This document shows positions 26,556 through 36,413 of a DNA stretch of 64,000 nt, in pieces. The position numbers were made by a program, and so were the translations under genes. The stretch spans positions 1 to 64,000 of the forward strand of contig JAACWS010000015.1 in the NCBI GenBank assembly GCA_009991955.1, written 5' to 3'. The stretch comes from Spirochaetales bacterium (lineage in GTDB: Bacteria; Spirochaetota; Spirochaetia; DSM-27196; Salinispiraceae). The stretch's first letter is position 1. Each line of letters starts with the position of its first letter. The notes under the pieces were generated by a model. The model was given only the letters and a program-made list of their open reading frames with translations. It was not told where the DNA came from and made no database searches.

Positions 26556-29435
26556 ATGAGCGAAAATATGGTCAGTCTAAGTTACTCGCCCTACATGGAC
26601 GAAATGTACGAATTGTGGCTTCAAGACCCGGGTTCTGTAGATCAAAAATGGCACGAGTTCTTTACTCTCAATGGAAAGGGCGACGGTGTCGCCCGGACCT
26701 TCGCCCCTACAAGTTCCCCCGACACGAGGATTGTTTCCAGCGAGGAAAGATTTCCTCGAAATAGGGTCGATTCTATGTCTCCTCCTGGTCCCCCGGGCGC
26801 CTTGGTAGAAAACCCGGGGAACGAACCTCTGGTGAAACAGGGACGGGTAAACAGCCTTCTATGGGCGTACAGAGATGTGGGCTATATTTACGCAAAAATT
26901 AACCCCCTCGAGGGGTACATGACTCCCGATCAGTATTATCGTCTGTTTACCATTGAAGGAGAATACGAGAGCCTTACTCTCAAAGAGTTTGGGTTAGGCG
27001 AAGAGGATTTGAATAGGGAGTTTTACGCCGGGAGGTTCATGCAACCAGGCATCTTGCCCCTCGGAGACCTAGTCCAGCGATTAAAGAAAATCTACTGTGG
27101 TTCTATTGGTTCCGAAATTCTCCACATCCAGAATAAAGCCGTCCGAAAATGGCTTATCAACCACCTCGAGGGCCCTCAAGCCCACCAGGGGTGGACGAAC
27201 GACGAGAAGGTCAATATCCAAAAAGACCTGATTCGAGCCGAAGAGTTCGAGCACTTTATTCATACGAATTTCGTGGGGCAGAAACGATTTAGTCTCGAAG
27301 GAGCCGAATCGCTCATTCCGGCCCTGCGGCACCTGGTCACCCGGGCAGCAGACCATGGATTACAAGAGTTAGTTTTTGGTATGCCCCACCGAGGTCGATT
27401 GAATGTCCTGGTAAACGCTCTGGGTAAAGAACCGGTCTCGATGTTTGCTGCCTTTGTTGACAACTATACGCCCCATACCTACGGTGGTTCCGGGGATGTA
27501 AAGTACCATCAGGGCTATAGTTACGACTACTACGACGAAGAGACCGGGCGCACCATTCACCTTTCCTTGGTTGCAAATCCCAGTCACCTGGAGGCTGTTG
27601 ACCCAGTCGTAGAAGGAAAGACCCGAGGAATTCAGCGTCGCCGGGGCGACCGACTTCGAAAAAAGGTTATGCCTGTACTTATACACGGGGATGCCGCATT
27701 TAGTGGCCAGGGAGTGGTGGCTGAGACCCTCAACCTGAGCCAATTACGGGGATACCGAACCGGTGGAACAATCCACATCATCGTAAATAATCAAATTGGT
27801 TTTACCACCGCTAGTCGAGACGCTCGATCGACCTTCTTTGCTACCGATATAGCTAAGTCTATCGCAGTTCCTATCCTCCACGTGAACGGAGACGATCCGG
27901 AAGCCGTGATACAAACAATCGACCTGGCTGCCCGGTTCCGACAAAAGTTTGCCACCGATGTGGTCATAGATATGGTCTGCTACCGCAGGCTCGGCCATAA
28001 CGAGGCCGATGAGCCGAGCTTTACCCACCCCAAAATGTACGGGCTTATTCATGAGCTTGAAAGTGTACGGGTACAATACGGGAAAAAACTCGAGCGCGAA
28101 GGGGTTTGGCTCCCAGCTGAACAGGAAGCCTACAAAAATGAGTATAGAAACTTCCTAAAAACCGAACTCGACCACGCGCGGGGTGACTACATCCCTAAGA
28201 TGGACGATGCGTATCAGGAAGGTATCTGGAAGAAGTATCGGCGGGCCTATAGTTTTGAGCCGGTAACTACTGGCGTGAATATGTCGACCCTTTCGCCGAT
28301 TGCCCAGACGCTAACCAAAATACCCGACAATTTTAAAATACACCCAAAACTCGAGCGCTTTGTAGAAGAGAGGCGAGTTCAGTTCTTTGAGGAAAAGAAG
28401 GTCGATTGGGCCTTCGCCGAGAGCCTGGCCTACGGGTCCATTTTGCTCGACGGGTTTCCGGTTCGTCTTTCGGGTGAAGACTGTGGTCGGGGTACTTTTA
28501 GCCAACGCCACGCGGTATGGTGGGACCATAGTTCCGAAGTTCCCGTGAGCCACCTTCCCTTGCGTCATATCTCCCCAAATCAAGGGTTCTTTGCGGTATA
28601 CGACAGCCCCCTGAGTGAGTTTTCGGTTCTGGGATTTGAATATGGATACAGTATTGCCTTACCCGATGCACTCATTATGTGGGAAGCCCAGTTTGGGGAC
28701 TTCGTAAACGGCGCTCAGGTAATTATTGACCAATACATTGTGGCTGGGGAAACCAAGTGGTTCCGCTCCAGTGGACTGGTGCTACTCCTTCCCCACGGGT
28801 ACGAGGGACAAGGTCCCGAACACTCCAGTGCCCACCTCGAGAGGTTCCTTAGCCTTTGTGCCGAGAAAAATATCCAAGTTGTCTATCCCACGACCCCGGC
28901 CCAGTACTTTCATGTTCTGCGTCGTCAGGTTCATCAGCCCTTCCGAAAGCCTCTGGTGGTCATGACCCCCAAGAGTCTCTTGCGGAACAAGGTTGCCCGT
29001 TCTCCAGTACCCGAATTAGTAACCGGTCACTTTCACAATGTTATAGACGATAGTCAGGCCACTGGGAACGAAACTCGAGTGCTTTTGTGTAGTGGTAAGG
29101 TGTATTATGATCTCATTGCCAAACGGGAAAAACGCCAACTCAATGATACCGCTATTATCCGTTTGGAGCAGATTTATCCCTTCCCGGTCGATGAGTTGAA
29201 ACGAGTTTGCGAACGCTACACCAAGGCGAAAGCCTATCGGTGGGTTCAGGAAGAAAGTAGAAACCGTGGAGCCTGGTATTTTGTCTTCCAACGATACGCA
29301 GATTTTATACCACCAGCCTTCCGGCTCGAGTATACCGGTAGACCCTCGGGGGCGAGTCCCTCTACGGGTAGCCATAAACAACACGTCGAAGAGCTCCAGG
29401 TTTTTCTGGATGGGGCTTTTGGACCTTTGGAATAA
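26556..29435 (+). CDS. sucA: 2-Oxoglutarate dehydrogenase E1
   Basis: Thiamine-diphosphate E1 that decarboxylates 2-oxoglutarate and acylates the lipoyl arm of SucB. The 959-residue product has the short N-terminal [17 protein letters not shown] segment for E2 binding, [34 protein letters not shown] (ThDP/Mg), [11 protein letters not shown] and the C-terminal [10 protein letters not shown] and RLEQIYPFP. The open frame extends upstream, but the ATG at 26556 gives the standard N-terminus just after sucD. A complete E1-E2-E3 set is absent from parasitic spirochaetes and implies an oxidative TCA cycle here. Confidence 0.96.
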   Translation: MSENMVSLSYSPYMDEMYELWLQDPGSVDQKWHEFFTLNGKGDGVARTFAPTSSPDTRIVSSEERFPRNRVDSMSPPGPPGALVENPGNEPLVKQGRVNSLLWAYRDVGYIYAKINPLEGYMTPDQYYRLFTIEGEYESLTLKEFGLGEEDLNREFYAGRFMQPGILPLGDLVQRLKKIYCGSIGSEILHIQNKAVRKWLINHLEGPQAHQGWTNDEKVNIQKDLIRAEEFEHFIHTNFVGQKRFSLEGAESLIPALRHLVTRAADHGLQELVFGMPHRGRLNVLVNALGKEPVSMFAAFVDNYTPHTYGGSGDVKYHQGYSYDYYDEETGRTIHLSLVANPSHLEAVDPVVEGKTRGIQRRRGDRLRKKVMPVLIHGDAAFSGQGVVAETLNLSQLRGYRTGGTIHIIVNNQIGFTTASRDARSTFFATDIAKSIAVPILHVNGDDPEAVIQTIDLAARFRQKFATDVVIDMVCYRRLGHNEADEPSFTHPKMYGLIHELESVRVQYGKKLEREGVWLPAEQEAYKNEYRNFLKTELDHARGDYIPKMDDAYQEGIWKKYRRAYSFEPVTTGVNMSTLSPIAQTLTKIPDNFKIHPKLERFVEERRVQFFEEKKVDWAFAESLAYGSILLDGFPVRLSGEDCGRGTFSQRHAVWWDHSSEVPVSHLPLRHISPNQGFFAVYDSPLSEFSVLGFEYGYSIALPDALIMWEAQFGDFVNGAQVIIDQYIVAGETKWFRSSGLVLLLPHGYEGQGPEHSSAHLERFLSLCAEKNIQVVYPTTPAQYFHVLRRQVHQPFRKPLVVMTPKSLLRNKVARSPVPELVTGHFHNVIDDSQATGNETRVLLCSGKVYYDLIAKREKRQLNDTAIIRLEQIYPFPVDELKRVCERYTKAKAYRWVQEESRNRGAWYFVFQRYADFIPPAFRLEYTGRPSGASPSTGSHKQHVEELQVFLDGAFGPLE

Positions 29436-29448
29436 GGAGAGATATGTA

Positions 29449-30708
29449 ATGGTAGACATTAAAGTACCGTCGGTTGGGGAGAGTATTTCCAGCGGCATTC
29501 TGGCGCTATGGCTGAAAAAAGATGGAGATTTCGTCGATTCAGGAGAAGAACTTTTCGAACTCGAAACCGACAAGGCGACCATGGCAATTCCTTCTCCTTC
29601 GGCTGGAGTTTTACACATTGCCGTTGAACCAGGAAAAGAAATAGAAGTAGGTTCGGTGGTAGGTACTATTGACGAGGCAGGCAATGCAACTGCTAAAGTC
29701 GCCGCTCCAACTCCAACTACCGCCTCATCACCAGCTGACTCCCCGACCCCAGCGTCAGCTCCGATATCGGCCAGTCCTACGGACGATAGTGCAAGCCTGG
29801 ATGACCTTACCCCCGCAGTTCGGAAACTGGTTGTAGAAAAAGGAATCGACCCCAAGACTATCAAGGGGACTGGACCGGGGGGACGGATCCTTAAAGAAGA
29901 TGTGCTAAAAGTGGCGGCCACCGGGACCCCCGCTACCCCAGCGGCCCCGATTCCCCCATCGTCTGCCGTTACCTCTACCCTTGGAACCACCGTTCCCTCG
30001 ACCGGTAGCCGACAACAACGTCGTATTCCTATGACTCCTATTCGAAAGAAGATTGCCGAACGGCTGGTAGCAAGCAAACAGGGATCTGCCCACCTGACTA
30101 CCTTCAACGAGGTGGACATGTCTCGAGTAATGGCTCTGCGAAGCCAATATAAAGAGGCCTTCGAAAAGAAACACGGAGTTCGGCTTGGATTTATGAGTTT
30201 TTACATCAAGGCCGCCCAGAAGGCACTATCGGCCCTCCCGGAGGTAAACGCCTTTTTAGATGGAACCGAAATCGTGTACAACGATTTTATCGATATTGGG
30301 GTTGCTATGAGCACCGATCGAGGGCTCATTACCCCCGTTCTTCGGGATGTCCAGTCTATGGGATTTGCCGCCATTGAACGGGGTATTAGTGAATACGGAG
30401 AAAAAGCAAAGGCAAAACGGATTATGCCTAACGACCTCATGGGAGGAACCTTTACGGTGAGCAACGGCGGGGTATTTGGTTCCATGCTCAGTACTCCGAT
30501 TCCGAATCCCCCTCAAACAGCGGTATTGGGCATGCACACGATCCAGGACCGGCCAGTGGTTCGGGATGGGCAAATAGTTATTCGTCCTATGATGTACCTG
30601 GCCCTCACCTACGATCATCGTATGATCGATGGCAAAGATGCAATTGGATTTTTAAAAATGATTAAAGAACTCATCGAAGATCCTGCTCGGATGGTGCTCG
30701 ATGTATAG
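29449..30708 (+). CDS. sucB: 2-Oxoglutarate dehydrogenase E2 (dihydrolipoyl succinyltransferase)
   Basis: A 419-residue E2: lipoyl domain at 1-75 with [14 protein letters not shown] (lipoylated Lys), an Ala/Pro/Thr/Ser linker, a peripheral subunit-binding domain at about 120-158 ([35 protein letters not shown]), a second linker and the catalytic domain ending in [16 protein letters not shown]. It forms the core of the complex with SucA and Lpd. AAGGAG precedes the ATG by nine bases; the frame's upstream extension overlaps sucA and is not needed. No lipoate synthesis genes are in the window. Confidence 0.95.
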   Translation: MVDIKVPSVGESISSGILALWLKKDGDFVDSGEELFELETDKATMAIPSPSAGVLHIAVEPGKEIEVGSVVGTIDEAGNATAKVAAPTPTTASSPADSPTPASAPISASPTDDSASLDDLTPAVRKLVVEKGIDPKTIKGTGPGGRILKEDVLKVAATGTPATPAAPIPPSSAVTSTLGTTVPSTGSRQQRRIPMTPIRKKIAERLVASKQGSAHLTTFNEVDMSRVMALRSQYKEAFEKKHGVRLGFMSFYIKAAQKALSALPEVNAFLDGTEIVYNDFIDIGVAMSTDRGLITPVLRDVQSMGFAAIERGISEYGEKAKAKRIMPNDLMGGTFTVSNGGVFGSMLSTPIPNPPQTAVLGMHTIQDRPVVRDGQIVIRPMMYLALTYDHRMIDGKDAIGFLKMIKELIEDPARMVLDV

Positions 30709-30716
30709 GAGAATCT

Positions 30717-32156
30717 ATGGGTGACACCTCGTTTGACACGATAATTGTTGGAGCCGGGCCCGCCGGATACGTAAGCGCTATTCGATGTGCCCAATTAGGA
30801 ATGAAAACAGCTCTGGTAGAAAAGAACCCAACCCTGGGTGGCACTTGTCTCAATATTGGGTGTATTCCTTCCAAGGCTTTGCTCGATAGCTCTGAGCGGT
30901 ACTTCCAGGCCCTTCATTCCCTGGATGACCATGGTATTTCGTTCAAGGGGATTAGCTTAGATCTGGCCAAAATGTTGGAGCGAAAAGACGGGGTAGTAAA
31001 AAAGCTCACCTCTGGGGTCGCTCAACTTATAAAGGCCAATAACATTACTGTTATTAGGGGAACAGCAACTCTTCGGCTTCCGGACGTTCTGGTAGAAACC
31101 GAAGGAGGGCAGGAGGTCCTCAAGGCGAAGAATATCATTCTCGCAACCGGAAGCCAACCAATCGAACTACCGGGTCTAGAGTTTGACGGCGATAGGGTAG
31201 TTTCGAGTACCGAAGCCCTTTGTTTTTCGACCGTGCCGAAGACCCTTGGAGTTGTAGGGGCCGGGGCTATTGGGCTCGAAATGGCCAGTGTTTGGGCGAG
31301 ATTGGGGTCTAAGGTGACGGTTATCGAGCTAGCGACTCAAATTCTGCCCGGTTGGGAGCCCGCCCTGGCCAAGGGACTGCAAAAAGAACTCGAAAAACTG
31401 GGAATCACCTTCCTTTTGGGGCATAAAGGTAAGATCGAAAAAAAGACAAAAACTCAGGTTGTATTGGCCCTAGATCCTTCGGAAGCGCAAAAAAATCTCC
31501 CGTTCGAAAGAGTACTGGTAGCCGTAGGACGAAAACCCTACTACGATGGACTCGGATTAGACATAAATGCAATTGCCCTCTCGGACCGAGGAAGACTGGT
31601 AATAGATCAGAAATATAGAGTCTACGCCAGTTCTGAGGCCGAAGACCCCATACCCGGGTTGTACGCCATTGGAGACTCGGTCCCCGGCCCAATGTTGGCC
31701 CACAAGGCCGAAGATGAAGGGGTAGCGGTGGCAGAAATATTGGCCGGTCAGGCGGGCCACGTCAACTACGACGGTATTCCTGGAGTCGTATATACCTGGC
31801 CAGAAGCAGCGATGGTTGGTAAAACCGAAGAAGCCCTGAAAAAAGAAGGAATCGCCTACAAAAAAGGTAGTTTTGCTTTAGGAGTAAACGGCCGTGCCCT
31901 AGCCATGGGCGAAGGTGCCGGATCGGTAACCCTTCTGGCCCACGAACAGACCGACAGAATTCTGGGAGCCTCGGTATGGGGTCCCTGGGCCTCGGATCTT
32001 ATCGCCGAAATAACCGCTGTTATGGAGCTAAAGGGCTCGGCCGAAGACTTGGCCCGAACGGTCCACGCCCACCCGACCTTACCCGAAGCGGTAAAAGAGG
32101 CGGCGATGGCGGTACACGGAATGAGTATTCACGGAGTCAACAGAAAATCTCGTTAA
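30717..32156 (+). CDS. lpdA: Dihydrolipoamide dehydrogenase E3
   Basis: Re-oxidises dihydrolipoamide using FAD and NAD+. The 479-residue protein has IIVGAGPAGYVSAIRCAQ, the redox disulfide GGTCLNIGCIPSK, the NAD-binding GVVGAGAIGLEMASVWARL, YAIGDSVPGPMLAHKAEDEG and the C-terminal HAHPTLPEAVKEA with the catalytic His-Glu of the partner subunit. It starts eight bases after sucB and so serves the 2-oxoglutarate complex. It may also serve other lipoyl enzymes elsewhere in the genome. Confidence 0.96.
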   Translation: MGDTSFDTIIVGAGPAGYVSAIRCAQLGMKTALVEKNPTLGGTCLNIGCIPSKALLDSSERYFQALHSLDDHGISFKGISLDLAKMLERKDGVVKKLTSGVAQLIKANNITVIRGTATLRLPDVLVETEGGQEVLKAKNIILATGSQPIELPGLEFDGDRVVSSTEALCFSTVPKTLGVVGAGAIGLEMASVWARLGSKVTVIELATQILPGWEPALAKGLQKELEKLGITFLLGHKGKIEKKTKTQVVLALDPSEAQKNLPFERVLVAVGRKPYYDGLGLDINAIALSDRGRLVIDQKYRVYASSEAEDPIPGLYAIGDSVPGPMLAHKAEDEGVAVAEILAGQAGHVNYDGIPGVVYTWPEAAMVGKTEEALKKEGIAYKKGSFALGVNGRALAMGEGAGSVTLLAHEQTDRILGASVWGPWASDLIAEITAVMELKGSAEDLARTVHAHPTLPEAVKEAAMAVHGMSIHGVNRKSR

Positions 32157-32189
32157 GCGCAACCTATTACTATATGCAAGGAGCTATGA

Positions 32190-33320
32190 ATGGAACAGAC
32201 GGTGCAGTTTGCAAAAGGTCTTGAGGGAGTTATCGCCGGTGAGTCTACAATTTGTAAGATCGACGGTGAAAAAGGACAGCTTTACTATCGGGGGTATCCA
32301 ATTCAAGAGCTTGCCGAGAAGACCACCTTCGAAGAGACAACCTACCTTTTGCTCTACGGAGAGCTTCCAAATCGAGATGAATCGGTGGTTTTCAGCGCGA
32401 AAATGCGGAATGCCCGGGATCTTAGTCCTGCAGTTCTGGAAATGATTCGGAATTTTCCCGAAAAAAGCCACCCAATGGAGCTGTTGCAGTCGGTTATCGC
32501 CTACCTTTCGGCCTACGTGGAGCATAAAATTCACCACGGACCCCACTGCAACTGCCGGGAAACCCTTCATCAGGTAGCCCAGCTGGCTAGTGTTGTCGCA
32601 GCCTACGAACGAATTCGCAATGGACTGGAGTACGTGCCACCAAAGCGCAATTTGGGCCACGGAGCCAACTTCTTGTACATGTTGCGGGGAGAAGAACCGA
32701 CCGAGTCCGAAGGCAAGATTATGGACTCCGCCCTGGTAATGCACGCCGAGCACAGCTTTAATGCATCCACCTTTACTGCCCGAGTTATCGCTAGCACCCA
32801 AAGCACCTGCTATTCCAGCATAAGTGGCGCTATTGGTGCCCTTTACGGAAGCCTCCACGGGGGAGCTAATGAAAAGGTGATGGTTATGGTTGATGAAATT
32901 GGTACCCCCCAAAACGTCGTTCCCTGGTTAGACAAGACCCTGGGGGAAGGAAAAAAAGTCATGGGTATGGGTCATCGGGTGTACAAGGCGAAAGATCCCC
33001 GAAGTAACCTTATGGAAGCCTACCTAAAAGAACTGTGCGAAGCAAAGGGTGACATGACTTACTACGATATCCTCAAGACCTTAGAGGTTGAAACCCGAAA
33101 ACGCATGGAACAAAAGGGTAAACCCGTATACCCGAACGTCGACTTTTTCTCCGGTGCGGTCTACCGTCTTTTGGGAATACCAACCAAACTCTTTACCCCC
33201 ATATTTGCCATGGGTCGGGTGAGCGGTTGGTTAGCCCATGTTCTTGAACAACGAATCGATAATCGGATCTACCGGCCCAAGGCCCTCTACAACGGACCCG
33301 AGCCCAGGAGTCTTTCTTAG
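32190..33320 (+). CDS. gltA: Citrate synthase
   Basis: Condenses oxaloacetate and acetyl-CoA to citrate. At 376 residues it belongs to the shorter dimer-type group. Catalytic residues are visible in MHAEHSFNAS and GMGHRVYKAKDPR (two His) and VDFFSG (Asp). AAGGAG is six bases before the ATG. It closes the TCA block; aconitase, isocitrate dehydrogenase and fumarase are not in the window. The last 90 bases overlap the convergent cobalamin-binding-type gene on the other strand. Confidence 0.95.
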   Translation: MEQTVQFAKGLEGVIAGESTICKIDGEKGQLYYRGYPIQELAEKTTFEETTYLLLYGELPNRDESVVFSAKMRNARDLSPAVLEMIRNFPEKSHPMELLQSVIAYLSAYVEHKIHHGPHCNCRETLHQVAQLASVVAAYERIRNGLEYVPPKRNLGHGANFLYMLRGEEPTESEGKIMDSALVMHAEHSFNASTFTARVIASTQSTCYSSISGAIGALYGSLHGGANEKVMVMVDEIGTPQNVVPWLDKTLGEGKKVMGMGHRVYKAKDPRSNLMEAYLKELCEAKGDMTYYDILKTLEVETRKRMEQKGKPVYPNVDFFSGAVYRLLGIPTKLFTPIFAMGRVSGWLAHVLEQRIDNRIYRPKALYNGPEPRSLS

Positions 33321-34130
33321 AACTTCTACCAATTCTGCCTGGAGCCACCGGGCAGTTTGAACCAGGGACGGACCATCATGAATGATGTTTCGTCCCTTTT
33401 TTGTATCAGAAGTAATAACTCCCGGGCCAAAATCTGTCTTCCAACCCCGCCTTTCGCTCTCGAAAGGGAAGTCCATAGGGTGTTCGGGTTCATAAAATCC
33501 CACAAAGACCTCGGGTTTTGCTTTTGTCGTACCTTCAAGATCGAGAGGAAGGTACGACCAGGCCTCTTGGCCGTAGATCGGGTCTGCTCCTGCGTACCAA
33601 AGAAGGTCTTGAATGTAACTGAGACCGCCTATCCGGCGGGCGTGGACGCCAAACCAGGTTTCGGCGTAGATACGGGGATTCGTTCCAGACCACCGGCTTC
33701 GAATGTCGAGAAGTTCGCTCATCATTGTGTTGGCCAAGTTTCGGGCCTCGGGCAGGCGACCAACGAGTCCTCCCAGACGAACGATGTTTTCTAAAATTCC
33801 ACCCAGGCTTGTAGGCAAGGGTAGTACATAGACTGGTAGACCCTGCCGGGCTAGGAGGCGGGCAAAACGAAGTTGTACTCCACTGGTCATAAGGACCAGG
33901 TCGGGTTTTAGTCGATCGAGGACCTCAAAATCCCCATTCAAATACCATCCTGCCCGGGGAAGGTGGGCACAATCGCAATACCGGTAACAGTATTCCGAAA
34001 CCCCTACAACACTGTCGCTAGCTCCAAGTTCAAAAAGAGCCTCGGTGAACCCCGAACTCAAACTTACAATTCGTTTGGGGGGGATTTCAAGGTCGAGAAT
34101 CGTGTCGAGGACCTCACAATGCAACTTCAT
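33231..34130 (-). CDS. BtuF-like cobalamin-binding-domain protein without signal peptide
   Basis: A 299-residue member of the periplasmic-binding-protein class used for cobalamin and iron complexes: PPKRIVSLSSGFTEALFELGASD, a VVGVSEYC segment, LKPDLVLMTSG and a central helix. It begins MKLHCEVLDTILDLEIPP with no signal peptide or lipobox, so as written it stays in the cytoplasm, unlike the operon's first gene. Similar signal-less cobalamin-binding proteins are known in other phyla. It is the last gene of the riboswitch-controlled operon (17-base overlap with btuD; AAGG before ATG). About 26 C-terminal residues are read from the antisense strand of gltA. Confidence 0.7.
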   Translation of the reverse strand: MKLHCEVLDTILDLEIPPKRIVSLSSGFTEALFELGASDSVVGVSEYCYRYCDCAHLPRAGWYLNGDFEVLDRLKPDLVLMTSGVQLRFARLLARQGLPVYVLPLPTSLGGILENIVRLGGLVGRLPEARNLANTMMSELLDIRSRWSGTNPRIYAETWFGVHARRIGGLSYIQDLLWYAGADPIYGQEAWSYLPLDLEGTTKAKPEVFVGFYEPEHPMDFPFESERRGWKTDFGPGVITSDTKKGRNIIHDGPSLVQTARWLQAELVEVLRKTPGLGSVVEGLGPVDPIIDSLFKNMG

Positions 34131-35382
34131 GGACTACCTTCTTTACAGTTTCCAGGCATTCTTCGTAGGATACCGGAGGATTTTCGGACTGAAGGGAGTC
34201 AAAATCCTCTTTCAGTCCTGGGGCGTAGAAACCTCGTTGACAGGTTCCACTTACCTCGTCGAGGACGACGAGCGAACCTTTTTGGGCAGCTGCCCGGGCG
34301 AGTTCTAAATTGCCTCTATTGCCCCTTCCGAAGGGAAAAGAGCATAAAATTGTCAGGTCTGCTTCCCGGACCATTTGGTGAGCCTGGGAGAGGGTTTGGA
34401 GAGGAATTTCGCTAAAGGCTGGAACTTCAACGAGGGGGATTCCCAGGGCCCGCCACAGCTTGGCGTCGCTATCCAACTCGTGGGCAACACCACCGCTCAG
34501 GGAAATTCCCCAGAGGTAGAGCTGCCGGGTAAGGGTGACTCCGCTGCCTGCACCTCCAATTATATGGACCTTCCCGGGACCCCTATTGGTGCTTCGGGGT
34601 AGGGGGGTGACGGTGATACTACCGGTATTCTCGTTATTTCCTACTCGAACCCGGGTGGCGTAGCTTTTCTCAACCCGCTCTTGAGACAGAACCTCGGCGG
34701 GTTCACCGTCGGCAACCAGGTTCCCCTTATCCATCAAGATAAGCCGATGGCAGTACTCAGCCGCACTATTCAAATTATGAAGGGCTGTAAGTACAACCCG
34801 ACCTTCCAAGGCCAGTTCTCGGGCCATTTCAAGAAGCTGGGCCTCGTGGCCTAAATCGAGACTAGAGGTGGGCTCATCGAGGAGAACTATGGGAGTATTT
34901 TGAACCAGAATTCGAGCGAAAAGACCTAACTGTTGTTCGCCACCCGAAAGGGTCAAAAAATTCCTGTCCCTTAAACCTTCTAACCCAACGTAACGGAGGG
35001 CATCTCGGGCTCGGGCTTTCTCGGATTTTCCAGGGAATCCCAGGCCGTCGGGGTTGGCGTAGGAACCCATTTCGACAATCTCTTGAAGGGTAAAGGGAAA
35101 GTGGAGAACCCGCGATTGCCCCAGATATGAAAGAGTACGGGCCCGCTCTTTGTCTTTCAAATTTCTTAGGTTCTTACCCTCTATTTCCACAAGACCTTGG
35201 GTGGGTTTAAGATAGCCCAGAAGGAGCCCTAGGAGGGTGCTTTTCCCCGCCCCATTTGGACCGATAAGGCCCACGAGTTTTCCGGGTTCGAGGGAAATGT
35301 GTATGTTCTGGACCAATGTTTTTTCTTTGCGTCCAACCTTTACCCCGTAGCCAAGGTCGAAGGTACGAAGAAGGGCACTCAT
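34114..35382 (-). CDS. btuD: Cobalamin ABC transporter ATP-binding protein with C-terminal domain
   Basis: Residues 1-255 are a standard FecE/BtuD ATPase: Walker A GPNGAGKST at 41-49, signature LSGGEQQL and Walker B IVLLDEPTSSLD. About 165 further residues follow, beginning with a Rossmann-like HIIGGAGSGVTLTRQL and including ADLTILCSFPFGRGNRGN. This extra domain is seen on some corrinoid-transporter ATPases and may bind a ligand or link transport to cytoplasmic handling. ATGA overlap with btuC upstream; 17-base overlap with the signal-less binding protein downstream. The assignment to cobalamin comes from the riboswitch. Confidence 0.85.
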   Translation of the reverse strand: MSALLRTFDLGYGVKVGRKEKTLVQNIHISLEPGKLVGLIGPNGAGKSTLLGLLLGYLKPTQGLVEIEGKNLRNLKDKERARTLSYLGQSRVLHFPFTLQEIVEMGSYANPDGLGFPGKSEKARARDALRYVGLEGLRDRNFLTLSGGEQQLGLFARILVQNTPIVLLDEPTSSLDLGHEAQLLEMARELALEGRVVLTALHNLNSAAEYCHRLILMDKGNLVADGEPAEVLSQERVEKSYATRVRVGNNENTGSITVTPLPRSTNRGPGKVHIIGGAGSGVTLTRQLYLWGISLSGGVAHELDSDAKLWRALGIPLVEVPAFSEIPLQTLSQAHQMVREADLTILCSFPFGRGNRGNLELARAAAQKGSLVVLDEVSGTCQRGFYAPGLKEDFDSLQSENPPVSYEECLETVKKVVHEVAL

Positions 35383-36413
35383 TGCAGGCCCTCCCTTCGG
35401 TGATGGAGAATTAGGAAGATAAAGTAGGGTCCACCTATGAGGGCCGTAAGAATTCCTGTCTTTAGTTCTCGGGGAGCCAGAATCGTTCGGGCAATGAGGT
35501 CTGCAAAAAGAAGAAAACTCCCCCCTCCTAGAGCAGAAAGGGGAAGAAGGGTTCGATGGTTGGGTCCCGTAAGGAGCCGAATACCGTGGGGTACCATAAG
35601 ACCCACGAAGGCGATTGGCCCCGCCAAAGCAACAGCGAGAGCCGTGAGCGTAGAGGCTACAATGAGAAAAATAAGTTTTACTTTTTCCACTCCGACTCCG
35701 AGACTAAAGGCTTGCTCTTCTCCCTGGCTCAATACATTGAGGGGTTGGGCAAAGAGAATCGAACCGATAAGAAGTAATCCAATAAAGGGTAAGGGGGGCA
35801 AAACTCGAACCCAGCTGGCACCGTCTAATCCTCCCATAGTCCAAAAGATGAATTGGCTCAGGGCATATTCTTCAGAAATTACGAGGATGCCGGAAACCAG
35901 TCCGTTCAATAAGCTCGAAACCGCCAACCCGGCCAGAATAAGATACAAAAGGTGGGTCCCCTCCGGGCGTCGAGAAATGCTATAGACCACGGCCCCAGCG
36001 AAAACCGCTCCGAGAAAAGCCGATAGAGAAATTCCCAGGGGATGCATACTCGCCAGGCCCCCCAAGATGGCCAAAACTGCCCCAAGGCTACTACCGGCCG
36101 ATATACCGAGGACATCGGGACTTGCTAGGGGATTTCGAAACAATCCCTGAATAATAGCGCCACTCACTCCAAGGGCCGCACCGGCTCCCAGGGCTGCCAG
36201 GGCCCGGGGCAAGCGAATATGCCACACGATGGTATAGGCTTGGCGTAAGGAACGTTCCACGTTTTCTATTCGGGCCCCGGGCCGGAAGAAAACCTCAAAA
36301 ACTTGGTTAAGGGGGAGGGACACCGCCCCCCAGACCAAAGATCCAAGAAAAGTGAGCACAAGAGCGAGACTAAGGCCGATAAACCACGGCTCGTATCCCT
36401 TCCCTTGGTTCAT
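35379..36413 (-). CDS. btuC: Cobalamin ABC transporter permease
   Basis: A 344-residue FecCD/BtuC permease with about ten membrane helices. Family landmarks include LPRALAALGAGAALGVSGAI, GLFRNPLASPDVLGISAGSS and the C-terminal PHGIRLLTGPNHRTLLPLSA. It forms the transmembrane dimer with BtuD. Its ATG shares bases with the TAA of the binding-protein gene (TAATG), and its TGA overlaps the btuD ATG. Iron-siderophore permeases look the same, so the substrate rests on the upstream riboswitch. Confidence 0.87.
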   Translation of the reverse strand: MNQGKGYEPWFIGLSLALVLTFLGSLVWGAVSLPLNQVFEVFFRPGARIENVERSLRQAYTIVWHIRLPRALAALGAGAALGVSGAIIQGLFRNPLASPDVLGISAGSSLGAVLAILGGLASMHPLGISLSAFLGAVFAGAVVYSISRRPEGTHLLYLILAGLAVSSLLNGLVSGILVISEEYALSQFIFWTMGGLDGASWVRVLPPLPFIGLLLIGSILFAQPLNVLSQGEEQAFSLGVGVEKVKLIFLIVASTLTALAVALAGPIAFVGLMVPHGIRLLTGPNHRTLLPLSALGGGSFLLFADLIARTILAPRELKTGILTALIGGPYFIFLILHHRREGLQ

